A stretch of 35,628 nt of DNA from positions 1 through 35,628 of IMG/VR virus record IMGVR_UViG_3300035192_000045; one strand, given 5' to 3'. Positions 1 to 7,361 of the stretch are shown here, one piece after another (the first letter of the stretch is position 1; each line of letters opens with the position of its first letter). Under the pieces are notes generated by a model. It was not told where the DNA came from, made no database searches, and worked only from the letters and a program-made list of their open reading frames with translations. Made by a program: the position numbers and the translations under genes. The stretch is from a virus.

Positions 1-1
1 A

Positions 2-154
2 TATGGTGAGGCGTTTCCCGAAGAGCATGATAGATTATATTGTAAATATTATAGCTCACTTTGCCATTGGTGTGAGAATGACAGGAAGAGCTGTATTGTT
101 AACCGAGTATGTGAAGAGGAGCAGCAAAAATGCTTGATGTTAATAACTGGATGA
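2..154 (+). CDS. Partial Cys-rich small protein (C-terminal end)
   Basis: An open frame runs from the left edge to TGA at 152-154, giving about 50 residues with cysteines at positions 14, 21, 24, 31, 37 and 44 of the visible part. The start lies outside the window. The Cys spacing resembles the zinc-binding mini-proteins that follow. Its last codons overlap the ribosome binding site and start of the next small gene, a tight packing seen throughout this block. I do not recognise a family. It could also be a chance open frame, since it is short. Confidence 0.45.
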   Translation, partial: YGEAFPEEHDRLYCKYYSSLCHWCENDRKSCIVNRVCEEEQQKCLMLITG

Positions 155-240
155 TTTGGAACTACAGAAATGTGATACTTATTATATATGCAAGTTATAT
201 AGGATCCTTAGACAGTATCGCATATTATGAAGAGGAGTAG
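130..240 (+). CDS. 36-aa hydrophobic small protein
   Basis: ATG at 130 follows a good ribosome binding site (GAGGAG at 116-121) and the frame ends in TAG at 238-240, three bases before the next gene. Residues about 13-27 are hydrophobic (VILIIYASYIGSL region), so it may be a short membrane peptide. It ends in a run of three Glu, and those codons also form the ribosome binding site of the next gene. No family recognised. Support comes from the site spacing and packing only. Confidence 0.45.
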   Translation: MLDVNNWMIWNYRNVILIIYASYIGSLDSIAYYEEE

Positions 241-243
241 CAA

Positions 244-798
244 ATGAGTGATAAACTGCGGAAAGAGTTTGAGAAAGAAATGAAAATGAAAAGTACCATT
301 AGTTATGGTGGCCCTGAGATAATAGGAAGGTTCGAGGGGCAGTACACATTATGGATCGAATCCGCCCTTCTCCGCGAGCGGGAGTTATGGGTAAAAGTTT
401 GGAACTCGCGGGAAGGTTGCAGGAAGGAACTTCAAACCGCCAACGACCGGATCAAGGAACTGGAAGCGCGGATCGAGGCGATGCGGTGCGCACAAACCGC
501 GCTGGCAACCCAAAGGAGTGAAGCAATGAGCGAATCGTTCAAAAAATATCTGAAAGAAAACGATCTTGGCAATCCATCAGATTGGCGGGAGGAAGGTGAG
601 TTTTGGGATATGGGCCGCGATTCCATCCTCACCGAACTGGAGCGGGAGGTTGAGGAGCGGGTAAAAAACCATAACGATGTATCGCTTGAAGAACAGGTGC
701 ATGGACATACAACTGCAAGATTGATGTCGGACTGTTACGCGATTGAAGGCAAGGCTCTCCTCACCCTCATCCGATCCAAGAAAGGCGGTGGAAAATGA
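244..798 (+). CDS. Hypothetical coiled-coil protein, 184 aa
   Basis: Starts at ATG 244 after GAGGAG (232-237). The sequence is strongly charged. Residues about 62-85 (ANDRIKELEARIEAMR region) and 125-140 look like short amphipathic coiled-coil helices. It ends in a basic Gly-rich tail and its TGA overlaps the ATG of the next gene (ATGA). An internal ATG at codon 95 (position 526) is preceded by AAGGAG, so a shorter second product is possible. I recognise no domain. Its place in a cluster of tiny accessory genes suggests an early, non-structural role, which is inference only. Confidence 0.75.
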   Translation: MSDKLRKEFEKEMKMKSTISYGGPEIIGRFEGQYTLWIESALLRERELWVKVWNSREGCRKELQTANDRIKELEARIEAMRCAQTALATQRSEAMSESFKKYLKENDLGNPSDWREEGEFWDMGRDSILTELEREVEERVKNHNDVSLEEQVHGHTTARLMSDCYAIEGKALLTLIRSKKGGGK

Positions 799-923
799 GC
801 AAGAGACAAAAAGAATGCGCCCATATTTTTTACAGTTTTCACAACCAGCCTTATAAATATTGTCCGTATTGCGGATTGTCGAAGAAGGAATATGATAAAT
901 CAAAAAAGAAAGGCGGCGCGTGA
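795..923 (+). CDS. 42-aa zinc-ribbon-like mini-protein
   Basis: Begins with ATG overlapping the previous stop (ATGA) and ends with TGA directly abutting the next ATG at 924. It contains C8, H10 and the CPYCG knuckle (about residues 23-27), which together could ligand one zinc ion. The tail is Lys-rich. Too short for a family assignment. The double coupling to its neighbours is the main evidence that it is translated. Confidence 0.6.
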   Translation: MSKRQKECAHIFYSFHNQPYKYCPYCGLSKKEYDKSKKKGGA

Positions 924-1094
924 ATGAGCAATAAAATAAAGGTAATTCTTGCAATTGAATATGATGATAATATTTCCGACAACGATATGAAATTGATAGA
1001 AGCCCGCGTTAGCGAGATAATAAATCAAAACTCGTTTTCTGTAGAAAGCAACTGGATGAAAACTGTCACATTTGATGTCAAGCGGGAGGAGTAA
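924..1094 (+). CDS. Hypothetical 56-aa protein
   Basis: ATG at 924 immediately follows the stop of the previous gene and TAA lies at 1092-1094, three bases before the next ATG. The pattern of a hydrophobic strand (KVILAIEY), an acidic helix, then two more strands (VESNWMKTVTFDV) looks like a small alpha/beta fold. No Cys pairs. No family recognised. It belongs to the same translationally coupled cluster. Confidence 0.6.
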   Translation: MSNKIKVILAIEYDDNISDNDMKLIEARVSEIINQNSFSVESNWMKTVTFDVKREE

Positions 1095-1097
1095 GCC

Positions 1098-1562
1098 ATG
1101 ACCGAGAGAAGGACAATATTCTGCGCGACATGCAATAAAGATATTGAGGCCAGATTGACAGACGGAAAAGAAATATATCCGCAATCTCTATCTTTTCATC
1201 ATCTCCCTTTTTGGAAATGCGACATTTGCGGTAATTATGTAGGATGTCATCACAAGACGAAAAACAGAACAAAGCCGCTCGGGTGCATACCATCAGAAGC
1301 GGTTAGAAACGCCAGAAAACATATTCACAAACTACTCGATAGCATATGGAAAGAAAACAAAATGGCGAGAAAAGAAATATATGCGGCGATAAGTGAAAAA
1401 TTAGGATGGAAATATCATACCGCTAATATCAGAACCATTGATGAGGCAAGAAAAGTATATAGAATTTTGCAAGAAATTGTCGTTAAAGGAGTGAATCATG
1501 AAAGAAGGATGGGTTTGTCCAAGATGCGGAACGGTACACGCACCCTGGGTTCCGTCATGTAG
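1098..1562 (+). CDS. DUF3268-type zinc-finger protein
   Basis: The 154-aa product has C9-x2-C12 near the N-terminus and C41-x2-C44 followed by a YVGCH motif (C50, H51). This matches the pattern of the DUF3268 zinc-finger family known from phages and prophages. Helical residues 66-130 contain the family's typical second half, with an IDEARKVYRIL helix. The molecular role of DUF3268 is not established; nucleic-acid binding is likely. The start has GGAGGAG at 1085-1091. The last 65 bases overlap the next gene, so the true domain probably ends near residue 132. Confidence 0.8.
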   Translation: MTERRTIFCATCNKDIEARLTDGKEIYPQSLSFHHLPFWKCDICGNYVGCHHKTKNRTKPLGCIPSEAVRNARKHIHKLLDSIWKENKMARKEIYAAISEKLGWKYHTANIRTIDEARKVYRILQEIVVKGVNHERRMGLSKMRNGTRTLGSVM

Positions 1563-1683
1563 TTGTAAAAACAGTCTACAGCTATATCCATCTAACGGGG
1601 CAGCTATATATGGAGAATTTGATCCGCAAACAAGTGATCCGGGTCTGCCGCCGAAGTTAGAGAATACATGCGAAGGAGGGTGA
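1498..1683 (+). CDS. Zinc-ribbon mini-protein, 61 aa
   Basis: ATG at 1498 follows a strong site (AAAGGAG, about 1487-1493) within the 3' end of the preceding gene. The N-terminus has C7-x2-C10 and the APWVPSCSC segment (C21, C23), a layout common in small phage proteins annotated as zinc ribbons. The remaining C-terminal part is low in structure and Pro/Gly-rich. The function is unknown; such proteins are often early host-takeover factors, but nothing here proves it. Confidence 0.7.
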   Translation: MKEGWVCPRCGTVHAPWVPSCSCKNSLQLYPSNGAAIYGEFDPQTSDPGLPPKLENTCEGG

Positions 1684-1686
1684 ATC

Positions 1687-2031
1687 ATGTCCGAGAAAAT
1701 ACCTGAGATGAGCGAAGAGCTACTTCACAAGGCAATGGCACTGCTAACCATGTCGCTTGGAAATCGTGATGAAGATTGGCAGGCAGACTACAATAAACTT
1801 TACGACCAATATTGTGATTTTTGCGGAGATCACCCGGAAAGCAAGCTTGAAAAAGCGCGGAGGTTGCGTGAGCATGTGCTGAATGCTGATTTCTACGCCG
1901 GAGTACCAGGCAAAAACTTCAACTGCTCACCACATAAAGTTCATGATGTTTTTGATCTGTACGAAAATTTGCTGTATCACACCGATAAGTTCATCGCCCA
2001 ACTCAAAGCGGAGAAAGGAGCCCGCCCATGA
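1687..2031 (+). CDS. Hypothetical 114-aa protein
   Basis: Begins at ATG 1687, three bases after the preceding stop, with GGAGG in the upstream gene's last codons. It is mainly helical, with one CxxC (C43, C46) and one later Cys-Pro-His (C80, H83) that could bind zinc. Two amphipathic helices follow (about 52-66 and 86-108). Its TGA overlaps the next start (ATGA). No family recognised. Confidence 0.7.
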   Translation: MSEKIPEMSEELLHKAMALLTMSLGNRDEDWQADYNKLYDQYCDFCGDHPESKLEKARRLREHVLNADFYAGVPGKNFNCSPHKVHDVFDLYENLLYHTDKFIAQLKAEKGARP

Positions 2032-2306
2032 AACCTAAAAAATGCTACTGGAAACGTTGTGGTGATGCTAACTACAAACCATCATGCAAATCGATCATTT
2101 ATTTGGGGTTCAATCTGCATGCCGAAAAATGCCCAAATTGCGGCCGTCCCATCACCATCATCGACGAAACGCTATGCTCCACTTGCCCGGTCCGCAGTTG
2201 CCCGCGCAGTTGCCCGACGTATGAGCGGCGTCATCCGGGCGGGCCGCCTAAGAGGCCGAAGATCTGTTTGCGGTTATTCTGGGCGAAGTTGGCGGGGAAA
2301 AGATGA
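2028..2306 (+). CDS. Cys-rich protein with ten cysteines, 92 aa
   Basis: The start overlaps the upstream stop (ATGA at 2028-2031) and the stop overlaps the next start. Cysteines sit at residues 6, 11, 20, 35, 38, 50, 53, 58, 62 and 80. C35-x2-C38 is followed by C50-x2-C53, the standard treble-clef or zinc-ribbon pairing, and the basic C-terminus (GGPPKRPKICLRLFW) could contact nucleic acid. No exact family recognised. A second frame in the same bases is judged a shadow because only this one is coupled at both ends. Confidence 0.65.
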   Translation: MKPKKCYWKRCGDANYKPSCKSIIYLGFNLHAEKCPNCGRPITIIDETLCSTCPVRSCPRSCPTYERRHPGGPPKRPKICLRLFWAKLAGKR

Positions 2307-2461
2307 AAAAGACGTGTAACAACTGCCGTAAACCATCGTGGTGTTATTGGCGTGATGGCGCTATGTGGAATGGTCGATTTTGCAGCGATTGGCGCCCCCG
2401 CATCTGGCCATACGTTCTGGCCGGGGCGGTGGTTCTTCTTTTGATTGGAGTGTGGGTATGA
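2303..2461 (+). CDS. 52-aa Cys-rich single-span membrane protein
   Basis: ATG at 2303 overlaps the preceding TGA and its own TGA at 2459-2461 overlaps the next ATG. The N-terminal half has C5, C8, C14 and C27 among many Trp residues. The C-terminal half (about 35-52) is a hydrophobic segment ending in GVWV that should span the membrane. A cytosolic zinc knob tethered to the inner membrane is a reasonable model. No family recognised. Confidence 0.55.
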   Translation: MKKTCNNCRKPSWCYWRDGAMWNGRFCSDWRPRIWPYVLAGAVVLLLIGVWV

Positions 2462-3006
2462 CACATGCCGAACTTTGCCATTTAACCGCCCGACGGTTTG
2501 GGAAAAAAGCTCTCGTAACATTAGTCGAATATCAAAGCTATGTAACAGGCGAGTTCCCAGATGTGTTAGTTTTTAATGGCGTTACCACTCTGTTCGAAAT
2601 AAAAACAAGTCGTTCTGATTTCCTATCTGATGCCAAGAAGGATTGCAGAATAAAATGGGCACCGAAAGTCAGTTCATATTTATCAAAACGCGCACTATCT
2701 GGATATAATAATGATGTATATTTACAGATAAGGGCGGAAAGGCCGGAATTATATTACAGGGAATGTCCGCATATGGGAAGAAGCCGTTATTATGTTTGTG
2801 AATGGGGGCTAATACACGTTGATGAATTGCCTAAAGGGTGGGGCCTTTATTGGGTGAAAGGAAAAAGATTTTATCAGCAAAAAAAGAGCGGGAAGTTTAA
2901 GAGGGATATCAATACAGAAATAATAATTCTTGCTCACGCATTCAGGAAATATGCACACGGGAAATGTGATCAAATATATATTGGCGAGTATCAACAAATA
3001 TATTGA
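2458..3006 (+). CDS. MmcB-like PD-(D/E)XK nuclease-fold protein
   Basis: The 182-aa product starts at ATG 2458, chosen because it makes the usual ATGA overlap; an open frame extends further upstream but would overlap the previous gene. Residues 1-67 show MTHAELCHLTARRF, then an EFPDVL strand (D35) and the FEIKTS strand (E47, K49), followed by a SRSDFLSD motif. This is the pattern of the restriction-endonuclease-like fold seen in MmcB-type and related phage proteins. The catalytic triad appears intact. The role could be DNA repair or host DNA degradation; the substrate cannot be inferred. Confidence 0.7.
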   Translation: MTHAELCHLTARRFGKKALVTLVEYQSYVTGEFPDVLVFNGVTTLFEIKTSRSDFLSDAKKDCRIKWAPKVSSYLSKRALSGYNNDVYLQIRAERPELYYRECPHMGRSRYYVCEWGLIHVDELPKGWGLYWVKGKRFYQQKKSGKFKRDINTEIIILAHAFRKYAHGKCDQIYIGEYQQIY

Positions 3007-3032
3007 TTGATTGATAATTGGAGGATGAGGGG

Positions 3033-3206
3033 ATGATACCACAAATAATTATGATTTTATTTATCGGTCTTGGGGTAGGGATAGCGATTGTAGAACATGG
3101 CAAGCCAAAAACAGGAAATAATAATGTATGGTTGTCTCTGATAAGCACTGCAATACTGTTAGGCTTGCTTATTTGGGGAGGATTTTTTAATTGTTTCGTC
3201 AACTAA
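3033..3206 (+). CDS. Two-span small membrane protein, 57 aa
   Basis: ATG 3033 is preferred to an upstream TTG at 3018 because GGAGGATGAGGGG lies just before it. Residues 2-20 and 36-55 are hydrophobic, separated by a polar HGKPKTGNNN loop, giving a hairpin membrane protein. Such small two-span proteins can be holin-like, but it sits far from the lysis genes and on the opposite strand, so another role is more likely. Its end overlaps the start of the next gene by 16 bases. Confidence 0.6.
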   Translation: MIPQIIMILFIGLGVGIAIVEHGKPKTGNNNVWLSLISTAILLGLLIWGGFFNCFVN

Positions 3207-3454
3207 AACTCCGCTTTGCCATATTCTTTGCCGTCTCGGCTTTTGCCGTCTACATCATGGGTCTGTACAAGCATGAAAGAGCGTTACAAAAAGAACGAGC
3301 GAAGGAACGCGAACCGATTGCTACTGACTTCCTCGTCGATTTTGACTACAATTGGCTAAAGTTTGAAACCTGGGAAGATGGTAAATTAATCGCTATCAGC
3401 AGGCTGTCCTATAAAATTACCGGAAGACCGGTTGTTTGGACTGTATGGAGATAA
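3191..3454 (+). CDS. Single-span membrane protein, 87 aa (TTG start)
   Basis: The only sensible start is TTG at 3191, preceded by GGGGAGG at about 3176-3182 with suitable spacing. Residues 8-24 form a transmembrane segment after a basic N-terminus, followed by a charged helix (KHERALQKERAKERE) and a soluble strand-rich domain. An N-in, C-out topology is predicted. No family recognised. The TTG start and 16-base overlap suggest low, coupled expression. Confidence 0.55.
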   Translation: MFRQLKLRFAIFFAVSAFAVYIMGLYKHERALQKERAKEREPIATDFLVDFDYNWLKFETWEDGKLIAISRLSYKITGRPVVWTVWR

Positions 3455-3455
3455 T

Positions 3456-3659
3456 ATGTGTATGCCCCTGATTGACTGGTTTTTGTATTCCGCAGCGTTA
3501 TTCCTCGCCGCCTTCTCCCTCCCTATCGGCTGGCGCTGGCTGCGGCACATCCCACTTAAGCGCGGACTCGGAATGTGGTGCTTTATTACCGCCATATTCG
3601 CGTTCGCCTTGACAATCGCAATCGGACTCCCGCCCTTGTTGCGGGAACTATGGAGGTAA
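3456..3659 (+). CDS. Two-span small membrane protein, 67 aa
   Basis: ATG 3456 has GGAG at 3447-3450 and follows the previous TAA (3452-3454) at once. Two hydrophobic segments (about 7-25 and 38-58) are separated by a basic RWLRHIPLKRG loop. This gives three adjacent small membrane-protein genes (3033-3659), probably cotranscribed. Function unknown. Confidence 0.55.
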   Translation: MCMPLIDWFLYSAALFLAAFSLPIGWRWLRHIPLKRGLGMWCFITAIFAFALTIAIGLPPLLRELWR

Positions 3660-3662
3660 GAA

Positions 3663-3905
3663 ATGGCTACAATCCACGTCTGCGACTGTTGCCGGAACGG
3701 ATTCAAATCCCCGCTCCGTCACAAGTTCGAAGAACCGCACGGAACCCTAATCGAAGTCTGCGACTCGTGCGCCGGCATCCACTACGAAGTCCTCAAAGTT
3801 CTCACGGAGGAATACAACGAGAAACTCGCGGAACTCCGACAGTGGCTCAAAGACGAGACCACTGCCCGCTTCCGCAAATATCAGAAGAAAGGAGAAAGAG
3901 AATGA
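3663..3905 (+). CDS. Zinc-knuckle protein with helical tail, 80 aa
   Basis: Starts at ATG 3663 after GGAGG. The N-terminus has CDCC (C7, C9, C10) and C33-x2-C36, a plausible single zinc site, followed by a long amphipathic helix from residue 40 to the end (EVLKVLTEEYNEKLAELRQ region). Its TGA overlaps the next ATG. From this gene onward codons end mostly in C, unlike the AT-rich genes before it. Confidence 0.7.
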   Translation: MATIHVCDCCRNGFKSPLRHKFEEPHGTLIEVCDSCAGIHYEVLKVLTEEYNEKLAELRQWLKDETTARFRKYQKKGERE

Positions 3906-4492
3906 CCCCCAATTTCATTTCGGAAATCACCTACGGAACCCTCTCGGGAGGAAGCAAAAACGGTCGTGTTATGTTTGAAATAACCTGTAATGGACAAGAA
4001 CCGGAGAACGCCACCGATGGGGTACTCGCCGAGGTCGTGGACCTGTGCCGCTCTTACCCCGGGGCGAACTGCCGCTCAGTCCACTTCCGAGGACCGTTCC
4101 CCATCGAAAACACCAACGCTGTCTACTCCCTTCTCGCTGGGTTCAAATCCATTGGCTTCTCAACCTACATCACTCTCGACGGGAAATACTACTACTCGTG
4201 GCTCGCGGAGAGGCTTGTCGACGCCATAATTGTGCATCTCGCCTCGCCCAAGTTCCTCGGCATGGCCTTCAATGAACTCATCTATGATATCGCTGACCCG
4301 GCCGTCGGGGAACCCAAAATGCCCGACACATACGACGGACGTCAATTGCTCTACCTAAACCCAACCGGCGACCTTGCCAAAAGCCCGACCAAAGTCTTCA
4401 ATTTCATCCACCAAGCCAAGCTTCGCTGGAACATCAACGCCAAAATAAGACCGATCAAGGAAAAACTTTATCCGCGAGAGGAGACCGAATGA
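3902..4492 (+). CDS. Hypothetical 196-aa protein, possible radical-SAM-like remnant
   Basis: ATG 3902 overlaps the upstream TGA. The frame is open further upstream but that would run through the whole zinc-knuckle gene. Residues 57-105 show a strand (VHFRGPFP), a helix (AVYSLLAGFKSIGF) and a strand (TYITLDG), then a VDAIIVHLASP strand. This order resembles the middle of QueE/NrdG-type radical SAM barrels (GGEP strand, helix, strand). No CxxxCxxC cluster motif is present, so activity as a radical SAM enzyme is not supported. The resemblance is weak and by eye. It is coupled to the polymerase gene by ATGA. Confidence 0.6.
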   Translation: MTPNFISEITYGTLSGGSKNGRVMFEITCNGQEPENATDGVLAEVVDLCRSYPGANCRSVHFRGPFPIENTNAVYSLLAGFKSIGFSTYITLDGKYYYSWLAERLVDAIIVHLASPKFLGMAFNELIYDIADPAVGEPKMPDTYDGRQLLYLNPTGDLAKSPTKVFNFIHQAKLRWNINAKIRPIKEKLYPREETE

Positions 4493-7062
4493 TCTTCCCC
4501 CGTACCAAGAGCGATTGCGCCTCGTGCCCGCTCCGTGATAGAAAGCGTGTCTGGGGGACCGGCCCCTCCAATCCACACCTTACTTTCATAGGTGAGGCTC
4601 CCGGCTACGACGAAGACCGCACCGGGACCCCGTTCGTAGGAGCGGCCGGACATTATCTTAACTGGGGCCTCACCTCGGCGGGAATCCTACGCCATCGATG
4701 CTGGATAACAAACATTATCGCTTGCCGCCCGCCTAATAATAACTTCAAATCCCCGGAGGCGGCAGAAGCCCTTACCTGTTGCCTCCCCGGCTTCGAACAA
4801 GAACTCGCCTTCCTCAAAGAGAGTGGTATCAGAGTAATCTGTAAACTGGGGGGTGCCGCTCTCGACCTTTTAAGCATCCCGGATACAATCACGAAGGCTC
4901 GCGGCAGCGTCTATCTCCATGATTCACTCCCCGTAATCCCCACCTTCCACCCCTCATATCTCAACCGTATGGTAAACGCTAAAGGTCCCGAGAAACCCAA
5001 ACCAATCTTTAAGTACGTGTGGGTGGCGGACCTAAAAAAGGCCAAGCGCGTGTCCGAGGAAGGTTGGCAACCGCCCGAAGAGAACTTCAACCTCTCCCCC
5101 ACGTTGTCCGAACTCGAAGACTACGTCTCCTTCCACACCTCCCACAAATCACTCATCGCCGTCGATATCGAAACAACCGGCCTCGACCCACTCACCCACG
5201 AGATAGTGGTAATCGGCCTCGCGCACGGCCCCACCTCCGCGATCTCCGTCCCCCTTCTTGCTCAACACGGGGTCGAATATTGGCCACGATCCCAGCAGAC
5301 TCATGTGCGATCTCTCCTCGATCACCTCTTCACCTCATGCCCTCTTGTCTTCCAAAACGCCCTCTTCGATGTCCCATACCTTCAAGCGAAAAACTATAGC
5401 ATCGAATGGAAAAACGTCGCCCACGATACCATGCTCCTTCATCATGCCATCTCTCCCGAACTCCCCCACTCACTCGGTTTCATCGTTTCCCTCTACGGCG
5501 CAACCCCCTACTGGAAGGAAAATTTCCTCTCCCGCAACGGCTCGATCCTTGATCTCGAAAATGACGCCCTCCGTACCTACAACCTCCGTGACTGCGTCAC
5601 CCTCCATCAAGTCCTCCCCGGCCTCTGCGCTGACCTCTCTGAGACCGGGACCAGCTCTATCTACCTCTCGGAATCCCTCCCCCTTCTCGCCCCCGTCGCC
5701 GCCATGATGAAGAACGGCATCCAACTCGATAAGAAAAAACTCGCCTCCTACGCCGCCAAACTGTCCCGAGACAAGGCCGCCCTGGAGAAGGAGTTGAGAG
5801 CCGTCGCTTCCCTCCCTCCGGCCTTCAACCTCGATTCCGATGATCACCTCCGCTATTTCCTATACGGAATCCTCTCCAACAAACTAAAAAACGCGGAAGA
5901 GGAAATCGCCTCGAAAAAGCGCAAAGACACGAAAGTCTACAAGAAACTCGAAGGACTACTCGAAATTAAAACTAAAACCAAGCCCCTCGCCCCGCTTCCA
6001 TCCGCATACCGAGGCCGGAAGACGGACACCGGCAAAGCTAAAGTAGATGAACAAAGCCTCCTCTCGCTCCAACGCGCCTACCAGAACCGCCTCGCCACAA
6101 TCAACGCGCAAAAGAACCCGAAGACCCAAGAAGCCGCCTCAATACAAAAGCTCCTCCAGTGGTTATCCGCTTATCGCCGCTATTCCGAACTTGAGAAACT
6201 CCGTTCCACCTACTCCCATTTTCCAGCCGCTCCCGACGGCCGCGTCCACACCTCTATCCTCATCCACGGTACCGCCACAGGCCGTCTCTCCTCGGCCTCC
6301 CCGAATCTCCAAAACATCCCCAAAGAAAACCTCGAAATCCGCAAATGTTTCGTCGCTCCCGACGGTCGCATCCTCGTCTCCGCCGATTACGAAAACCTCG
6401 AAGCTCGGGTGCTTGCCTACGAAACCGGAGATGAACCCCTCATCAACGCCTTCGAACACGGACTCAACCTCCACGACGAGAACACTAAAATCCTCTTCGG
6501 GATCACCCCCACTCACCCCCAATGGAAGGTAGCCCGGCGCGCCGCCAAAATCTTCGCCTTCGGTAACAACTACGGCGGGGGAGACAACGGAATCTACGAA
6601 AAAATCCTCCTCGCTTGTCCGGAACTCGGTCTCACCTTCGCGCAATTTCGTGCGGTCAAGCAACGCTTTCTCGACGCTCACCCCGCTTACCACCGTTGGG
6701 CTGAGACCGCCCGCAAACGAGCCCGCGAGACTCGCCGGGTCTCCACCTTCTCGGGCCGAATCCGCATTCTTCACGGTCTCGACCGCGACAATGAAAAGAT
6801 CGGCTTGAACACCCCAATCCAGGGCGGAGCCGCCTCCATCATCAACTTGGCTCTGATCCGCATCCACTCCCGTATATCACCCCCAACCAAGCTCCTTCTC
6901 CAAATACACGATGAACTCCTGTTTGAGACCGTACCATCCTTCCTCCCGCGTCTGAAAACTATCATCAAAGAAGAAATGACCCGCGAAGTCGACTTCTACG
7001 GCCGCAAGGTCTCGTTCCCTATCAAGATCAAAACCGGCCCGTCATGGGGGGAGTTGAAATGA
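4489..7062 (+). CDS. Fusion: Fe-S uracil-DNA glycosylase + 3'-5' exonuclease + PolA DNA polymerase
   Basis: 857 aa in three domains. Residues 1-195: family 4/5-type uracil-DNA glycosylase with C10-x2-C13, GEAPGYDED followed by GTPFVGAAG, ITNIIACRPP (C79), C97/C98 and HPSYLNR (H154); the four-Cys Fe-S site looks complete. Residues about 220-390: DnaQ-like proofreading domain with D226-x-E228, D294 and Y364-x3-D368. Residues about 395-857: family A polymerase with TGRLS (597-601), motif A DYENLE (D633), the O-helix R683, K687, F691, Y695, and motif C HDE (D808). All catalytic residues seem present. This is the phage replicase. The start overlaps the upstream TGA. No 5'-nuclease domain is present. 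Confidence 0.95.
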   Translation: MIFPRTKSDCASCPLRDRKRVWGTGPSNPHLTFIGEAPGYDEDRTGTPFVGAAGHYLNWGLTSAGILRHRCWITNIIACRPPNNNFKSPEAAEALTCCLPGFEQELAFLKESGIRVICKLGGAALDLLSIPDTITKARGSVYLHDSLPVIPTFHPSYLNRMVNAKGPEKPKPIFKYVWVADLKKAKRVSEEGWQPPEENFNLSPTLSELEDYVSFHTSHKSLIAVDIETTGLDPLTHEIVVIGLAHGPTSAISVPLLAQHGVEYWPRSQQTHVRSLLDHLFTSCPLVFQNALFDVPYLQAKNYSIEWKNVAHDTMLLHHAISPELPHSLGFIVSLYGATPYWKENFLSRNGSILDLENDALRTYNLRDCVTLHQVLPGLCADLSETGTSSIYLSESLPLLAPVAAMMKNGIQLDKKKLASYAAKLSRDKAALEKELRAVASLPPAFNLDSDDHLRYFLYGILSNKLKNAEEEIASKKRKDTKVYKKLEGLLEIKTKTKPLAPLPSAYRGRKTDTGKAKVDEQSLLSLQRAYQNRLATINAQKNPKTQEAASIQKLLQWLSAYRRYSELEKLRSTYSHFPAAPDGRVHTSILIHGTATGRLSSASPNLQNIPKENLEIRKCFVAPDGRILVSADYENLEARVLAYETGDEPLINAFEHGLNLHDENTKILFGITPTHPQWKVARRAAKIFAFGNNYGGGDNGIYEKILLACPELGLTFAQFRAVKQRFLDAHPAYHRWAETARKRARETRRVSTFSGRIRILHGLDRDNEKIGLNTPIQGGAASIINLALIRIHSRISPPTKLLLQIHDELLFETVPSFLPRLKTIIKEEMTREVDFYGRKVSFPIKIKTGPSWGELK

Positions 7063-7361
7063 CCCTACATTGCACATCTTGTGGAAGATTTATAAGACGA
7101 CCTCCATATTGGGAACAAGAGAGGTTTTGCCCGCGCTGCAAAAAAATCATCAAGACGCAACGGAAAAACTGCAAACATCGTTGGAAAGTACATAGCGATT
7201 GTGAGATCGGCTACGCGAGATGTATTCATTGCGGATTAGAAGACTTCGTCCTCCTCGATTTATTGAATATTGTAATTGACCACGCTTACGACGAGGGATG
7301 GCTTAAGGAAGAGAAGACGAGGGAACACAAACGGCTACGCAAAAAAAGAGGTAACCATTGA
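7059..7361 (+). CDS. Double zinc-ribbon protein, 100 aa
   Basis: ATG 7059 overlaps the polymerase stop (ATGA); an in-frame ATG 15 bases upstream is less likely. C5-x2-C8 pairs with C24-x2-C27, and C38, H40, C48, C55 and C58 could form a second site. The C-terminus is basic (KRLRKKRGNH). Position between polymerase and ATPase suggests a replication accessory or nucleic-acid binding role, which is inference. Its TGA overlaps the next ATG. Confidence 0.7.
   Translation: MTLHCTSCGRFIRRPPYWEQERFCPRCKKIIKTQRKNCKHRWKVHSDCEIGYARCIHCGLEDFVLLDLLNIVIDHAYDEGWLKEEKTREHKRLRKKRGNH

Noticed and set aside
150-220. AT-rich -10-like sequences upstream of the 184-aa gene
   Set aside because: No matching -35 at a good spacing, and the region appears to code for a small protein.
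6163-6867. Open frame of 234 codons antisense to the polymerase core
   Set aside because: The polymerase motifs on the + strand explain this region; the antisense product is Gly/Val/Asp-rich shadow sequence.
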